From Bifidobacterium sp. ESL0732 (GTDB lineage Bacteria > Actinomycetota > Actinomycetes > Actinomycetales > Bifidobacteriaceae): a stretch of 64,000 bases of DNA. A model generated the notes under the pieces. It did not search any database. It was not told the DNA's origin and worked only from the letters and a program-made list of their open reading frames with translations. The position numbers and the translations under genes were made by a program. Below, piece by piece: positions 1 to 8,779 of the stretch. The stretch covers positions 1,984,001-2,048,000 of the forward strand of contig NZ_CP113920.1 of the NCBI RefSeq assembly GCF_029395535.1. Direction: 5' to 3'. The first letter of the stretch is position 1, and each line of letters starts with the position of its first letter.

Positions 1-200
1 TCGCGGGGTCAGGCGATGAATTATCAACAGATTTACCGACAATTTTGACGTCCGTCAAGCGAGATATACACATTACTAAGCCAAGAACAAAAGTCAGACG
101 GAACCATTCACATCTCTATGCGCAACCACGACCTCGGCTGGAATGTTTATCTACAATCCCGCAACCCAAGCATCCAATTCTTCCTCTTAGACGGTGCCTC

Positions 201-206
201 TATAAT
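201..206 (+). promoter_or_regulatory. Probable -10 element giving a near-leaderless mRNA
   Basis: A perfect TATAAT ends eight bases before the ATG at 215. Transcription starting about seven bases downstream of it would begin within two bases of the start codon. No Shine-Dalgarno sequence is visible. The -35 region (TTCTTC near 178) is poor. Position is seen; the leaderless interpretation is inference. Confidence 0.5.
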
Positions 207-214
207 GAGACACC

Positions 215-1552
215 ATGAGTCTTGCTTTAACGGATTCCTCCGCATCCACAACCGGACAAGCCTCCGCAAAACCTCGCCGACCTTGGTACATCCTCCTGCC
301 GCTGGTCGTCAACCTCGCAGCGTACATCGTCCTCTTTCCCGGCATAGACTCGCCCGACGCCGCCGACCAGCGCCAGCAATATGCTCAATGGTCCTTTAAT
401 AAGCAGCATTCCATCCTCGACACGTTCTTTCTGGGGTTCATCGCACGCAACCAGCTGTGGCTGAGCAACCTGCTGCAGGTGCTCATCTTCTCAGGCTGCA
501 TCGTCACAGCCCTGATCGTGCTGGCTCGCAGGGTGAGCCGCCGAGCAACCCTCGTAGCCACCTTGTTGTGGACGTTCTACCCGCTCTTCCCGGCCTACGC
601 GGTCTCCTGCACCAAGGACGTGCTGTGCGCTGGGTTCACGCTGCTGCTGTGCGTGGAGGTTTTCGAGGCGATCGACACTAGAGGCGCGGCGCTGCGCCAC
701 CCATGGTTCCTCGCCGGTCTGGCCGTTACGCTTTTCCTGACCAACGAGTTCCGCAAGAACAATTTCATCTTCGTCTTCGCCATCATCATCTATCTGCTCA
801 TCCATTTCCGCCATTATTGGAGGCAGCTTGTCGCCTCGCTGCTCGCCTTCGCGGCCCTGAGCGCGGCCTGGGGCGCCTATTGCGACTACGGCCTGAAGGC
901 CAAGCCCTCCCCCACCACCGAGATGCTCGGTGTGCCCCTGATGCAGGTTGGCTACATCTATTACCAGAACCTCCACGGTTCTCCGCAACACCTGAGCCCA
1001 CAGGCCAACGCCTATTTCACCGCAATCCGCCCCGCCCAGCAGTGGTCGTCCAATTACGACGAGGAGCGCCTTTTCGTCATGAGCAACAAGGTGCCCGCGC
1101 TCACCGGCAAGGACCTGCGCCCGTTCCTGAAAAACTGGAGCGACGTGTGCTTCTCGAACCTCGGCACGTGCGTGGCCGCCTACGCCAAGTTCGAGGGCTC
1201 GCTAGTCAATCCGTTGCAGGACACTGACGACCAATACAGCATTTTGGCCGCCGCGCTGCACACCGACAAGGCCCACGCCGCGCAGTCCAAGCTGGCACCC
1301 ATACCACACGTAATCTTCAATCTCGCGATTTTGGATTGGGCCCTGATTGCGCTGGCGGTTTTTGCATGGCGACGAGGTATGCACGAGCTGCTGCCGCTTT
1401 TCCTTATACCATTGAGCATCGGCGTCTCGTTGATGCTCTCCGCGCTGGCGGTGCAGATACGTCTGATGCTGGGCGCGATCATTCTGATTCCGTTCCTAGC
1501 GGCGCTGGTTTTCGGACGAGATAAGAGAAATGGAACGTCAAAGACGGACTAA
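215..1552 (+). CDS. Polytopic membrane protein, DUF6020/GT-C-like
   Basis: A 445-residue integral membrane protein with about ten hydrophobic segments, the first near residues 28-45 and the last two near 395-440. The segments are separated by loops holding short Asp/Arg motifs, for example FPGIDSPDAADQ in the first extracytoplasmic loop. An acidic first loop in a many-pass protein resembles the DUF6020 family and GT-C glycosyltransferases, which use polyprenyl-linked sugars, but I see no diagnostic catalytic motif. It stands alone, convergent with a mannose-1-phosphate guanylyltransferase, so a role in surface glycan assembly is possible but is only inference. The start at 215 is chosen because it follows the TATAAT element directly. 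Confidence 0.75.
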   Translation: MSLALTDSSASTTGQASAKPRRPWYILLPLVVNLAAYIVLFPGIDSPDAADQRQQYAQWSFNKQHSILDTFFLGFIARNQLWLSNLLQVLIFSGCIVTALIVLARRVSRRATLVATLLWTFYPLFPAYAVSCTKDVLCAGFTLLLCVEVFEAIDTRGAALRHPWFLAGLAVTLFLTNEFRKNNFIFVFAIIIYLLIHFRHYWRQLVASLLAFAALSAAWGAYCDYGLKAKPSPTTEMLGVPLMQVGYIYYQNLHGSPQHLSPQANAYFTAIRPAQQWSSNYDEERLFVMSNKVPALTGKDLRPFLKNWSDVCFSNLGTCVAAYAKFEGSLVNPLQDTDDQYSILAAALHTDKAHAAQSKLAPIPHVIFNLAILDWALIALAVFAWRRGMHELLPLFLIPLSIGVSLMLSALAVQIRLMLGAIILIPFLAALVFGRDKRNGTSKTD

Positions 1553-1759
1553 AAGCAGACCGAGAAGGAACGAGCTAGCTGAGGCAAATCGTCGCAGGCT
1601 TTATCAAGTTGCAAACCAGCACAGCCCCCGCCAATCAGTATTTCATGCGTAATCCACGTAACATCCGCAAGAGTCATACAGGGTCACGCACAATGTCAGT
1701 AAGCCCTTGCAGCTTCGCAGCTTCGCAAACCACTCCAGAATCTCTTATATACAGATCTC

Positions 1760-3124
1760 CTACAGGATATCGTCACGGCCTTCGCGGTCGAGGTAGGCAA
1801 CGAGATCCTTGACCTCTTGACTGCGGGCGCGCGGAGCAATAAGCAGCGCGTCAGGGGTATCGGCGACGACCATATCGTTGACGCCGAGCAGGGCGATGGT
1901 GCGGTCAGTCAGCGGCATCACCACGTCGCCGGCGCTATCGAGGCTCACGACCTTGTCACTGTCTCCCAAAATCTTAATATTGCGCGCTCCGGTGCTGGGC
2001 AGGAGCGCCGCTACGGAATTGAAGTCCCCGATATCGTCCCAGCCGAAATCGCCGGGAACCATGGCCACGCCGCCGGCCACGCTCAACGGCTCGGCTACCG
2101 CGTAATCGAACGCGATTTTTTCGATACCCGGCCAGTAAGTTGCCATCGCTTCGTCAATGGCGTCATTGTCGGCGTCGTCGACTTTAGCGTCAATATCATC
2201 TCCGACAATGCAAACGTCATCCATGCCATCATCAGCGCTCTCACTGCCGTTGCTGCCGTCCCGACCATTCGCGGCATCTTCGGTATTCTTCTTGCCGCCA
2301 GCAACACCCGCAGCTTCTTGACCGACATATTGCGCCGCCGCGATTTCCGCGTTTCCAGCCGTATCGGCACCGTCGTCTTGGTCCACAGCCATATAGGCGT
2401 CGGCGATATGCGAAATTGCGTCATACATTTCCGGTTTGTATTCGCGCAGATGATCGAGCAAAACATCCGCACGCATCACGAACATGCCGGCGTTCCAGCG
2501 GTATTCACCGGTGGAGAGATAGGCCTGAGCCGTCGCGGAATCCGGCTTTTCGACGAAACGTTCCACTAACCGAGCGTTCGGAGCGCCTGGAATTTCGTTG
2601 CCGAGTGAACGACCTTGGTGAATGTATCCGAAAGCCGTGGACGGGCGTGATGCTGCAATGCCGATGGTCGTCACATACCCGGCCCGCGCCGCTGCCACCG
2701 CCTGGCGCACAGCGTCCGCGAACGAATCCTTGCCACGGATGACATGATCGGCCGCAAACGAGCCGACGACGATATGTTCGCCATGACGACGGGCAAGAAT
2801 GGCCGTGGCCAGCGCAATGGCCGCAGTCGAATCGCGCGGTACGGGTTCCGCAAAAATGTTCGATTCCTTGAGTTCCGGCAGCTGCGCCTCGACCGCCGCG
2901 ACGTGCCGCCAGCCGGTACTTACCACGATGCGTTCCGGGCCCGCAAGCCGCGCCAACCGGTCGAACGTGGACTGGATCAGCGTGCGCCCGCTGCCCATCA
3001 AATCGTAAAGAAACTTCGGCCTCGCCCCGCGGCTCAGCGGCCAAAGCCTTGAACCTGTGCCCCCAGCGGGGATGATGGCATAAAAATCCTCGAAACCCTT
3101 ATCCTGGGTCGATACATCCGGCAT
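1760..3124 (-). CDS. manC: Mannose-1-phosphate guanylyltransferase
   Basis: Nucleotidyltransferase that makes GDP-mannose from mannose-1-phosphate and GTP, a donor for surface polysaccharides and glycoproteins. The N-terminus holds the signature AIIPAGGTGSRLWPLSR followed by PKF. The substrate region includes FVEKPD and the YRWNAGMF motif. Residues about 241-322 are an acidic, Ala/Asp/Gly-rich insertion that separates the helical part of the core from the conserved C-terminal WDDIGDF segment and is not part of the usual fold. ATG 3124 is preferred; an in-frame TTG at 3136 is the alternative and would add four residues. The single-domain form lacks the fused isomerase domain seen in many ManC proteins. 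Confidence 0.88.
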   Translation of the reverse strand: MPDVSTQDKGFEDFYAIIPAGGTGSRLWPLSRGARPKFLYDLMGSGRTLIQSTFDRLARLAGPERIVVSTGWRHVAAVEAQLPELKESNIFAEPVPRDSTAAIALATAILARRHGEHIVVGSFAADHVIRGKDSFADAVRQAVAAARAGYVTTIGIAASRPSTAFGYIHQGRSLGNEIPGAPNARLVERFVEKPDSATAQAYLSTGEYRWNAGMFVMRADVLLDHLREYKPEMYDAISHIADAYMAVDQDDGADTAGNAEIAAAQYVGQEAAGVAGGKKNTEDAANGRDGSNGSESADDGMDDVCIVGDDIDAKVDDADNDAIDEAMATYWPGIEKIAFDYAVAEPLSVAGGVAMVPGDFGWDDIGDFNSVAALLPSTGARNIKILGDSDKVVSLDSAGDVVMPLTDRTIALLGVNDMVVADTPDALLIAPRARSQEVKDLVAYLDREGRDDIL

Positions 3125-3320
3125 TGCATTTTCCAAAGTAGCCCATCCCTTTTCGCGCGATTCCAGCCTGTTTGCTCCTTAATATATTGTCGCTCAGCCC
3201 GTTGTCATTGCAAACGCGGACCTGCGAGACACGGCCGAACGCGAGGCTCGTGGACAAAATGCAAATCATCCAGTATTATTATTGTTTTGTGCGCGAGTGG
3301 TGCATACCGCTCGGGCAATT

Positions 3321-3393
3321 GCCGCTTTAGCTCAGTTGGTAGAGCGTCTCACTCGTAATGAGAAGGTCGACAGTTCGATTCTGTCAAGCGGCT
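3321..3393 (+). tRNA. tRNA-Thr (anticodon CGT)
   Basis: A complete 73-base cloverleaf. The acceptor stem GCCGCTT pairs with AAGCGGC, the D arm is GCTC...GAGC, and the anticodon stem TCTCA/TGAGA encloses loop CTCGTAA. The T arm is GACAG-TTCGATT-CTGTC. The anticodon CGT at 3354-3356 reads ACG. CCA is not encoded. A T-rich tract follows immediately. Confidence 0.96.
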
Positions 3394-3454
3394 CTTTATT
3401 TTTGAGTTCAATTGACAGTAAGTTTAACTTCTACTTCATCAAAGCATTACGAAA

Positions 3455-4330
3455 CTATTCCACTTCGCCGTAGACACGATATTGCAGACGAATCGGCTCC
3501 ATGCTGAGCTTGCGCAACTTACGCTGTGTAGTGAGATATGACGGCAGTAGTGCGATTCCCTTGCCCTGCTCCACCATGGTGACGATGGTTTCCAACGAAT
3601 CGACCTCCATCAGGCGGCGTGAATTGCGCGTGGCCATATGGTCGCGCAACGAACGCTTACGGAAGGCGCATTCCTTATCGTGATTGATCAGAAGCGGTAC
3701 ATCGAGCGGTATCGGGGTGAACATCGGCTGCATTTTCTCACCAGTTCCGTCACCCTGCGTCCTGACGTTACTCGTTCCGTAATTCTTGTCATACCTTGCG
3801 CCAGCCAGCGGCACCCGACCGACCGGAATATTCTTGACCATGTCCTCGGCGGCAAGGTAAGCGGCTTCCAGCACCTCGGTGCTCATCAGTCGATAATTGT
3901 CGAGTTCGTCCATTTCCACGAACGCGACTACGGATTTGTACTGGTGCCGCCGCGCCTCGGGAACGATATTGCTTTGGCGACGGACGACGATGGTGCCATA
4001 ACTTTCCGGATGGAACGACGGCACGTTGGTCATCATGTAATGCATCAGCGCTTCGGTAATCAGCAGGTCGCCCGGAGCTCCCGCCGCCTCGCGCCGCACG
4101 TCGTCGAGTTCGGCAGTAATGCGCAACGACGCACGATAAAGCCTCTTGCCGATACGGGTCGGCTCCACGCCTTTCGCGCTGCGCTCCACCAACGTTGTGT
4201 GGAACTCGTGCTCCAGCGATTTGAGCCGGGCACTGATATTCGATTGCGCGTAGCCGAGCGCTTTTGCGGCCTTGTTGAGCGAACCGGTTTCGATAATAGC
4301 TTCGAAAATCTCCAGATCGTTGAGATTCAT
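3455..4330 (-). CDS. LysR-family transcriptional regulator
   Basis: A 291-residue LysR-type regulator. The N-terminal winged helix-turn-helix (LEIFEAIIETGSLNKAAKAL, then QSNISARLKSLE) binds DNA. The rest is a periplasmic-binding-protein-like effector domain ending in a segment with GKGIALLPSYL. The start at 4330 is preceded by GGAGG at normal spacing; an upstream in-frame extension to 4396 lacks such a site. It is divergently transcribed from gap across an AT-rich 284-bp gap, so it may control itself and possibly gap. The ligand cannot be told from sequence. Confidence 0.88.
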   Translation of the reverse strand: MNLNDLEIFEAIIETGSLNKAAKALGYAQSNISARLKSLEHEFHTTLVERSAKGVEPTRIGKRLYRASLRITAELDDVRREAAGAPGDLLITEALMHYMMTNVPSFHPESYGTIVVRRQSNIVPEARRHQYKSVVAFVEMDELDNYRLMSTEVLEAAYLAAEDMVKNIPVGRVPLAGARYDKNYGTSNVRTQGDGTGEKMQPMFTPIPLDVPLLINHDKECAFRKRSLRDHMATRNSRRLMEVDSLETIVTMVEQGKGIALLPSYLTTQRKLRKLSMEPIRLQYRVYGEVE

Positions 4331-4396
4331 CGCATTTCCTCCGTTTGTAACAGCGATGACCATAGCACCGTTGCCGCTGTGGGCTGACTCCTTCAA

Positions 4397-4614
4397 ATCA
4401 ACTAGAATAATCTATCCGAACAATCAGATATATTGATATGCTATCAGCAAATATCGAATAAACTACCCAGTAGACACAACGGTTCTACCTTCTCATAATT
4501 TACGATATCTATCATATTTAGTGATATCTATATCTATTTCAGATACTATGCAGGACTGGCTCGAAGTCGTATCTTGAAGCTGTTGGAAAACGAAAGACAA
4601 AGCAAGGAGCCATT
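4397..4614. promoter_or_regulatory. AT-rich divergent regulatory region between LysR gene and gap
   Basis: The gap is much richer in A+T than its surroundings and contains repeated GATATC/ATATCTAT-type words (4503-4540). A possible -10 for gap, TACTAT, is at 4544-4549. AAGGAG at 4604-4609 is the ribosome-binding site of gap. LysR proteins usually bind T-N11-A sites in such divergent regions; I cannot assign one with certainty. Confidence 0.5.
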
Positions 4615-5631
4615 ATGACAGTGAAGATTGGTATTAACGGATTCGGTCGCATCGGCCGGCTCACGTTCCGCAGGCTTTTCGAACTCAAAAGCGACGAGGC
4701 CGAAATCGTCGCTATCAACGACCTGACCGACCCAGCGATGCTCGCCTATCTGCTGCAGCACGACAGCGTGCAGGGACGCTTCCCTGCCGAAGTTTCCAGC
4801 GACGAGACCGGCATCATCGTGGACGGCAAACACTATACCGTCTACGCCGAGCGCGACGCGGCGAACATCCCGTGGGTCGCGAACGATGGGGTCGAGTTGG
4901 TGGTGGAATCCACCGGTTTCTACACCAGCACCGAAAAATCCTCGGCACATTTGAAGGCGGGCGTCAAGAAGGTGCTCGTTTCCGCGCCGGCAGGTGACAT
5001 GCCGACCGTGGTCTATGGCGTCAATCAGGACATTCTGACCGCCGACGACCGCATCATCTCCCCCGGCTCCTGCACCACGCAGTCCGTCGCGCTTCTGGCC
5101 AAGCCGATGAATGACCGATACGGCATCCGCGGCGGCTCGATGACCACGATCCACGCCTACACCGCCTCGCAGAGCCTGACCGACGGGACGAAGAGCAAAA
5201 CCCCGCGCAGCAACCGCGCCGCCGCCGAAAACGTCATTCCCCATTCCACCGGCGCCGCCAAGGCCATCGGCTTGGTCATTCCCGAACTCGACGGAAAGCT
5301 CAAGGGCCAGGCACGCCGCGTTCCGGTTCGTTCCGGATCGTTGACCGAACTGTCGCTGGTGCTCGACAAGGCGCCTACGGCCGAGGAAATCAACACGATG
5401 TTCCGCGAGGTCACGCGCGACAACGATTCCTTCGGATACGACGACACTGGCCTGGTCTCCTCCGACATGATCGGCGACACCCACGGAGCGATCTTCGACC
5501 CGACCCTGACCGAAGTGGTCCCGCTTGGCGAGGGCAAAGGCGAGCTGGTGAAGGTCAGCGCCTGGTACGACAACGAATACGGCTTCACCTGCAACATGGT
5601 GCGCACCTTGCTACACTTCGTGAGGCTGTAA
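4615..5631 (+). CDS. gap: Glyceraldehyde-3-phosphate dehydrogenase
   Basis: NAD-dependent oxidation and phosphorylation of glyceraldehyde-3-phosphate in the lower part of the bifid shunt, in the cytoplasm. The N-terminus [17 protein letters not shown] is the Rossmann dinucleotide motif. The active-site motif reads SPGSCTTQ, with the nucleophilic Cys near residue 160, where most family members have SCTT(N). The C-terminal [13 protein letters not shown] is conserved. At 338 residues it has the usual length. AAGGAG lies six bases before the ATG. The gene is followed by a two-unit palindromic array (5663-5759). Confidence 0.97.
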   Translation: MTVKIGINGFGRIGRLTFRRLFELKSDEAEIVAINDLTDPAMLAYLLQHDSVQGRFPAEVSSDETGIIVDGKHYTVYAERDAANIPWVANDGVELVVESTGFYTSTEKSSAHLKAGVKKVLVSAPAGDMPTVVYGVNQDILTADDRIISPGSCTTQSVALLAKPMNDRYGIRGGSMTTIHAYTASQSLTDGTKSKTPRSNRAAAENVIPHSTGAAKAIGLVIPELDGKLKGQARRVPVRSGSLTELSLVLDKAPTAEEINTMFREVTRDNDSFGYDDTGLVSSDMIGDTHGAIFDPTLTEVVPLGEGKGELVKVSAWYDNEYGFTCNMVRTLLHFVRL

Positions 5632-5662
5632 CCTCTCGATTCGACGGAATCGCAAACCTGTG

Positions 5663-5759
5663 TGAAAAGCACCAAAACAGTTCTCAAATGGTGCTTTTCA
5701 CCGCAATAAAACCAAAACCGTGAGAAAAGCACTAAAATCGTGCCCAAATCGTGCTTTTC
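5663..5759. repeat. Two-unit palindromic array, period 60 bp (family 1)
   Basis: Unit 1 has perfect 12-bp arms TGAAAAGCACCA (5663-5674) and TGGTGCTTTTCA (5689-5700). Unit 2 has perfect 9-bp arms GAAAAGCAC (5724-5732) and GTGCTTTTC (5751-5759). The right arms start 60 bp apart (5691 and 5751), and both are followed by CCGC plus an AT-rich linker. It lies between the convergent 3' ends of gap and the sortase gene. The same family recurs at 10721-10819. A bidirectional terminator is one possible function. Confidence 0.8.
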
Positions 5760-5781
5760 GCCGCCGTAAAACTTTCTTTGA

Positions 5782-6717
5782 TTAAGCCCGCCTATGTCGA
5801 ACTATCCGGGTCTGTTTCCATGCGTTTCGCATCATGACGGGGCCGATGCCAAGCCATAGAGTCCCCAAGCCCGCCAACAGAGCCTCAGGGATACCCAATG
5901 CTGCAATTCCCGCATCATGGTACGGCGGTTTGCTCGATGGCACGCGGTGCGCGGTGACGGCTAGGCGGGAGGCGGTGCCGTTGGTGCAGGTGGTGAGGGT
6001 GATGAGGTCCTTGCCTCGTTCGATGGTGAACCGTCGCACTTCGTCGGGGCGTACGGTGACGATGTCGCTGACACGGTAGTCGAACTCGTGCCCGAGTGTG
6101 TAGATGATGATGAGGTCGCCTTGCTTGAGTTTTGGCAAATCGTCGAAGTATTTGGCACCGGTGAGCCCGTTGTGGGCGCTGATAACGGGACGTGTCGACG
6201 CTCCGCCGACAGGCAGGGACGAGTCGGGCATATGTCCGACGCCCTTTTCCAGGACCCTGGCGGTTATCGTGTGGTAGATGGGCAGGTCGACGTTGATAGT
6301 AGGTATGATGACACGCGCCATGATGCCGTCGCCCGTGTCGAGAATGCCGGCGTATCCCTTGCCGCCGGGGTCATCGTCATGTCCTAAGGTAGCCTGGGGC
6401 GAGTCGGCGAGCGCTCTGTTGTAGGCAAGGGCTGCTGCGAGTTGGGCTTTCTGTTTTTCTTTGGGCCAGGCCTCGGCCGCGGCTTGAGCTCTGAGTCCGT
6501 CGCGCCGGGCGTTGTCGGCGGCGACTTCGCGAATATCCCAACCGATGGCGAGGCTTCCGAAAATGAGGCCGACGAGTAGCCAGATAATGCACGTGTCCGC
6601 CATAACGACGAAACGCGAGTAACCCTTTCGGCTGTTCGCGCCATGTCGGCCAGCGATATGAACGATGTCGCGAAACATCGGTTGTCGCCCATCAGCAGAC
6701 ACGGAAGACTTACGCAT
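5782..6717 (-). CDS. srtC: Class C (pilus) sortase
   Basis: Membrane-anchored transpeptidase that joins surface subunits through LPXTG-like signals. There is an N-terminal membrane segment (about 38-60) and a C-terminal one (about 275-296), the layout of class C sortases. The catalytic residues visible are His182 in SAHNG, Cys244 in TLTTCT and Arg251 in SRLAVTAHR. It is the last gene of a three-gene minus-strand operon; its ATG overlaps the end of the preceding DUF285 gene by eight bases (ATGCGTAA). Its substrates are presumably the two LAXTG proteins just upstream. Length (311 residues) is normal. Confidence 0.93.
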   Translation of the reverse strand: MRKSSVSADGRQPMFRDIVHIAGRHGANSRKGYSRFVVMADTCIIWLLVGLIFGSLAIGWDIREVAADNARRDGLRAQAAAEAWPKEKQKAQLAAALAYNRALADSPQATLGHDDDPGGKGYAGILDTGDGIMARVIIPTINVDLPIYHTITARVLEKGVGHMPDSSLPVGGASTRPVISAHNGLTGAKYFDDLPKLKQGDLIIIYTLGHEFDYRVSDIVTVRPDEVRRFTIERGKDLITLTTCTNGTASRLAVTAHRVPSSKPPYHDAGIAALGIPEALLAGLGTLWLGIGPVMMRNAWKQTRIVRHRRA

Positions 6718-8758
6718 GGCGACGTTGACGCAGCGCCAGACCGATGCCGGCCATCATCAAACCTATGGCTCCTATGGCAAATGTCACGACGAGTGGACGG
6801 TGACCGCCGGTGGTGGCGAGATGCGAGAGCAGATCGAGCCATTGAGGCGTCAGCACGTAGGACGTGGCGCTGTTTTGCCCAGAGGTCCATTCGGACGGCC
6901 CGATAAGAGAGCCATGGTAGCTGGGCGCGTATTCGGTGCCGCCCGCGGTTTTGAATCCGAGAAGTCTCGGATTGTTGCCCGAATGCGTCGGCAGTGTAGG
7001 AGTGTAGGTCGCGGTTTCGTAACCGGTCCAGTCGGGAAGAATACCGCGGCTGTCGTGAATAGTGGCAATCGCATGGACGCGACGCCAGGTGCCGGGTGCA
7101 GATGCCACTCCGTTTGTGCGGATATTGGTGACAGTGGATGGGTCGTTGTCACGCATGAATTGGGATTCGCCGCTAAAGTCGACGAAGGCGTAAGCTCCAG
7201 CTCCAAGATGGGTGTATGAGTTTGGGCCGGTAATAAGAGTATCAAGATGAGAACAGTAACTGAACATGCGATCGATATCGGTCACATGGGAAAGATTCCA
7301 AGTTGAGATATCAATCGCAGTGAGGTTGGAACACCGGCTGAACATACTATATGCATAGATCACTGCGTTGATACCCCAGTTCGACGTATCGAGCGTGACG
7401 AGGCTGGAACACCCGCTGAACATGCCTTCTGCATGCGTCAGAGATGGAAGACGCCAGTTTGCCACGTCAAGTGTAGTGAGACCGGAACACCCGCTGAACA
7501 TGATAGCAGCGTTAGTCAAAGAAGAAAGTTGCCAATTCGACGTGTCAAGCGTAGTGAGCTTGGAGCAACCCCAAAACATACTATTGGCATAGTCCAGTGC
7601 GTTAAGACCCCAATTCGACGTGTCAAGCGTAGTTAGGTTAGAACAAGCATAAAACATATCCCAACTGTCGGTCAACGCCTCAAGATTCCAATTCGTCGTG
7701 TTGAGTGCAGTAAGACTGGAGCACCTGAAAAACATCCAAGTGGCATCGGTCAACGCAGCGAGACCCCAATTCGACGTGTCAAGCGTAGCGAGTCTGGAAC
7801 AGCTGTCAAACATATAGTCGGCGTTTTTCAGCGCAGTGAGATGCCAATTTGTCGTGTTGAGTGCAGTAAAGCTGCAGCTTAGGAACATATACGTTGCGTC
7901 GGTCAGCGCAGAAAAACCCCAATTCGACGTGTCAAGCGTGTCCAAGCTGGAACAGCTAGAAAACATTTCTCGACTATTGGTCAGCGCCCCAAGGTTCCAG
8001 CCCGATGTTGTATTAAGCGCAGCAAGATTGGAGCAGTTCTTAAACATGCTGTCAGCACTGGTCAACGCGGAAAGACCCCAGCTCGACGTATCAAGCGCAG
8101 CGAGACTGGAACAGCCCTCGAACATGCCGGTAGCATTAATCAACGCGGAAAGATTCCAACTCGACGTGTCGAGGGCTGCAAGATTAGAACACTCCTCGAA
8201 CATGCCATTGGCGTAGATAAGTCCTGAAGCATCCAAATTCGCCGCGGAAGTGAAGCTAACAAGACTGCCCATAGACCAGAACATGTGCTCTGCGTGCTGC
8301 GGAAGTTTTACAGGGTTGTCGATGGTGACAGCAGCAATAAGGTCACGATACGAAGAAAGCCACGGATAGAACTGCCGAAGGCTGCTGATGTTGTCCGGCA
8401 GCGTACCGACTCCGCTCGTCGATCCGAGGTGCATGGTGCAATCGGCATCGACCGACCAGTACGCATTGATACCGATGGGTGTCTGCGGCTGGACGGTGCA
8501 GGTGCCGTCCTGCGTCTGCGGAGTCTTGCTCGTGCCGCTCTTCTTCGTCACTGGTGCCTTGCCCGCCGGTTTCGGTTGCGGGGTCGGTGTCTTGCCTTTA
8601 TTGACATCCTGCTGGTCATCGGATGATACCTGCGCACTGTCGCTGTTGGCAGCCTGCAAAGCGATGTTCTTGGCCGGGGCCAAGCCGCAGGTCACCGACA
8701 AAACTGCGACGAGACCTACGGCGGCCGTGAGAACCCGCTTCAATACAGTACCGTTCAT
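6710..8758 (-). CDS. DUF285 (BspA-like) repeat surface protein with LAXTG sorting signal
   Basis: A 682-residue secreted protein. The N-terminus has a signal peptide (about 1-28) and a Thr/Pro/Lys linker. Residues about 157-520 hold some 14 copies of a 26-residue repeat with consensus MFxxCSxLxxLDTSNW, the DUF285 (BspA-like) type. One copy is a residue short and one a residue long, so the array evolves by duplication and small indels. Two cysteines (C87, C107) precede the repeats. The C-terminus has LATTG (from 647), a hydrophobic span and RQRRHA, a complete cell-wall sorting signal with Ala in place of Pro. The gene starts 21 bp after the pilin-like gene and overlaps srtC, so it occupies the place normally held by a minor (tip) pilin. 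An adhesive role is inference. Confidence 0.88.
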   Translation of the reverse strand: MNGTVLKRVLTAAVGLVAVLSVTCGLAPAKNIALQAANSDSAQVSSDDQQDVNKGKTPTPQPKPAGKAPVTKKSGTSKTPQTQDGTCTVQPQTPIGINAYWSVDADCTMHLGSTSGVGTLPDNISSLRQFYPWLSSYRDLIAAVTIDNPVKLPQHAEHMFWSMGSLVSFTSAANLDASGLIYANGMFEECSNLAALDTSSWNLSALINATGMFEGCSSLAALDTSSWGLSALTSADSMFKNCSNLAALNTTSGWNLGALTNSREMFSSCSSLDTLDTSNWGFSALTDATYMFLSCSFTALNTTNWHLTALKNADYMFDSCSRLATLDTSNWGLAALTDATWMFFRCSSLTALNTTNWNLEALTDSWDMFYACSNLTTLDTSNWGLNALDYANSMFWGCSKLTTLDTSNWQLSSLTNAAIMFSGCSGLTTLDVANWRLPSLTHAEGMFSGCSSLVTLDTSNWGINAVIYAYSMFSRCSNLTAIDISTWNLSHVTDIDRMFSYCSHLDTLITGPNSYTHLGAGAYAFVDFSGESQFMRDNDPSTVTNIRTNGVASAPGTWRRVHAIATIHDSRGILPDWTGYETATYTPTLPTHSGNNPRLLGFKTAGGTEYAPSYHGSLIGPSEWTSGQNSATSYVLTPQWLDLLSHLATTGGHRPLVVTFAIGAIGLMMAGIGLALRQRRHA

Positions 8759-8779
8759 AAGATATGAGCCTTGCTTGGA

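Noticed and set aside
118-399. 93-residue frame at the window start
   Set aside because: Overlaps the membrane-protein gene in another frame and looks like a shadow.
3455-4330. LysR gene start at 4396
   Set aside because: The extra 22 residues have no family support; ATG 4330 has GGAGG at proper spacing.
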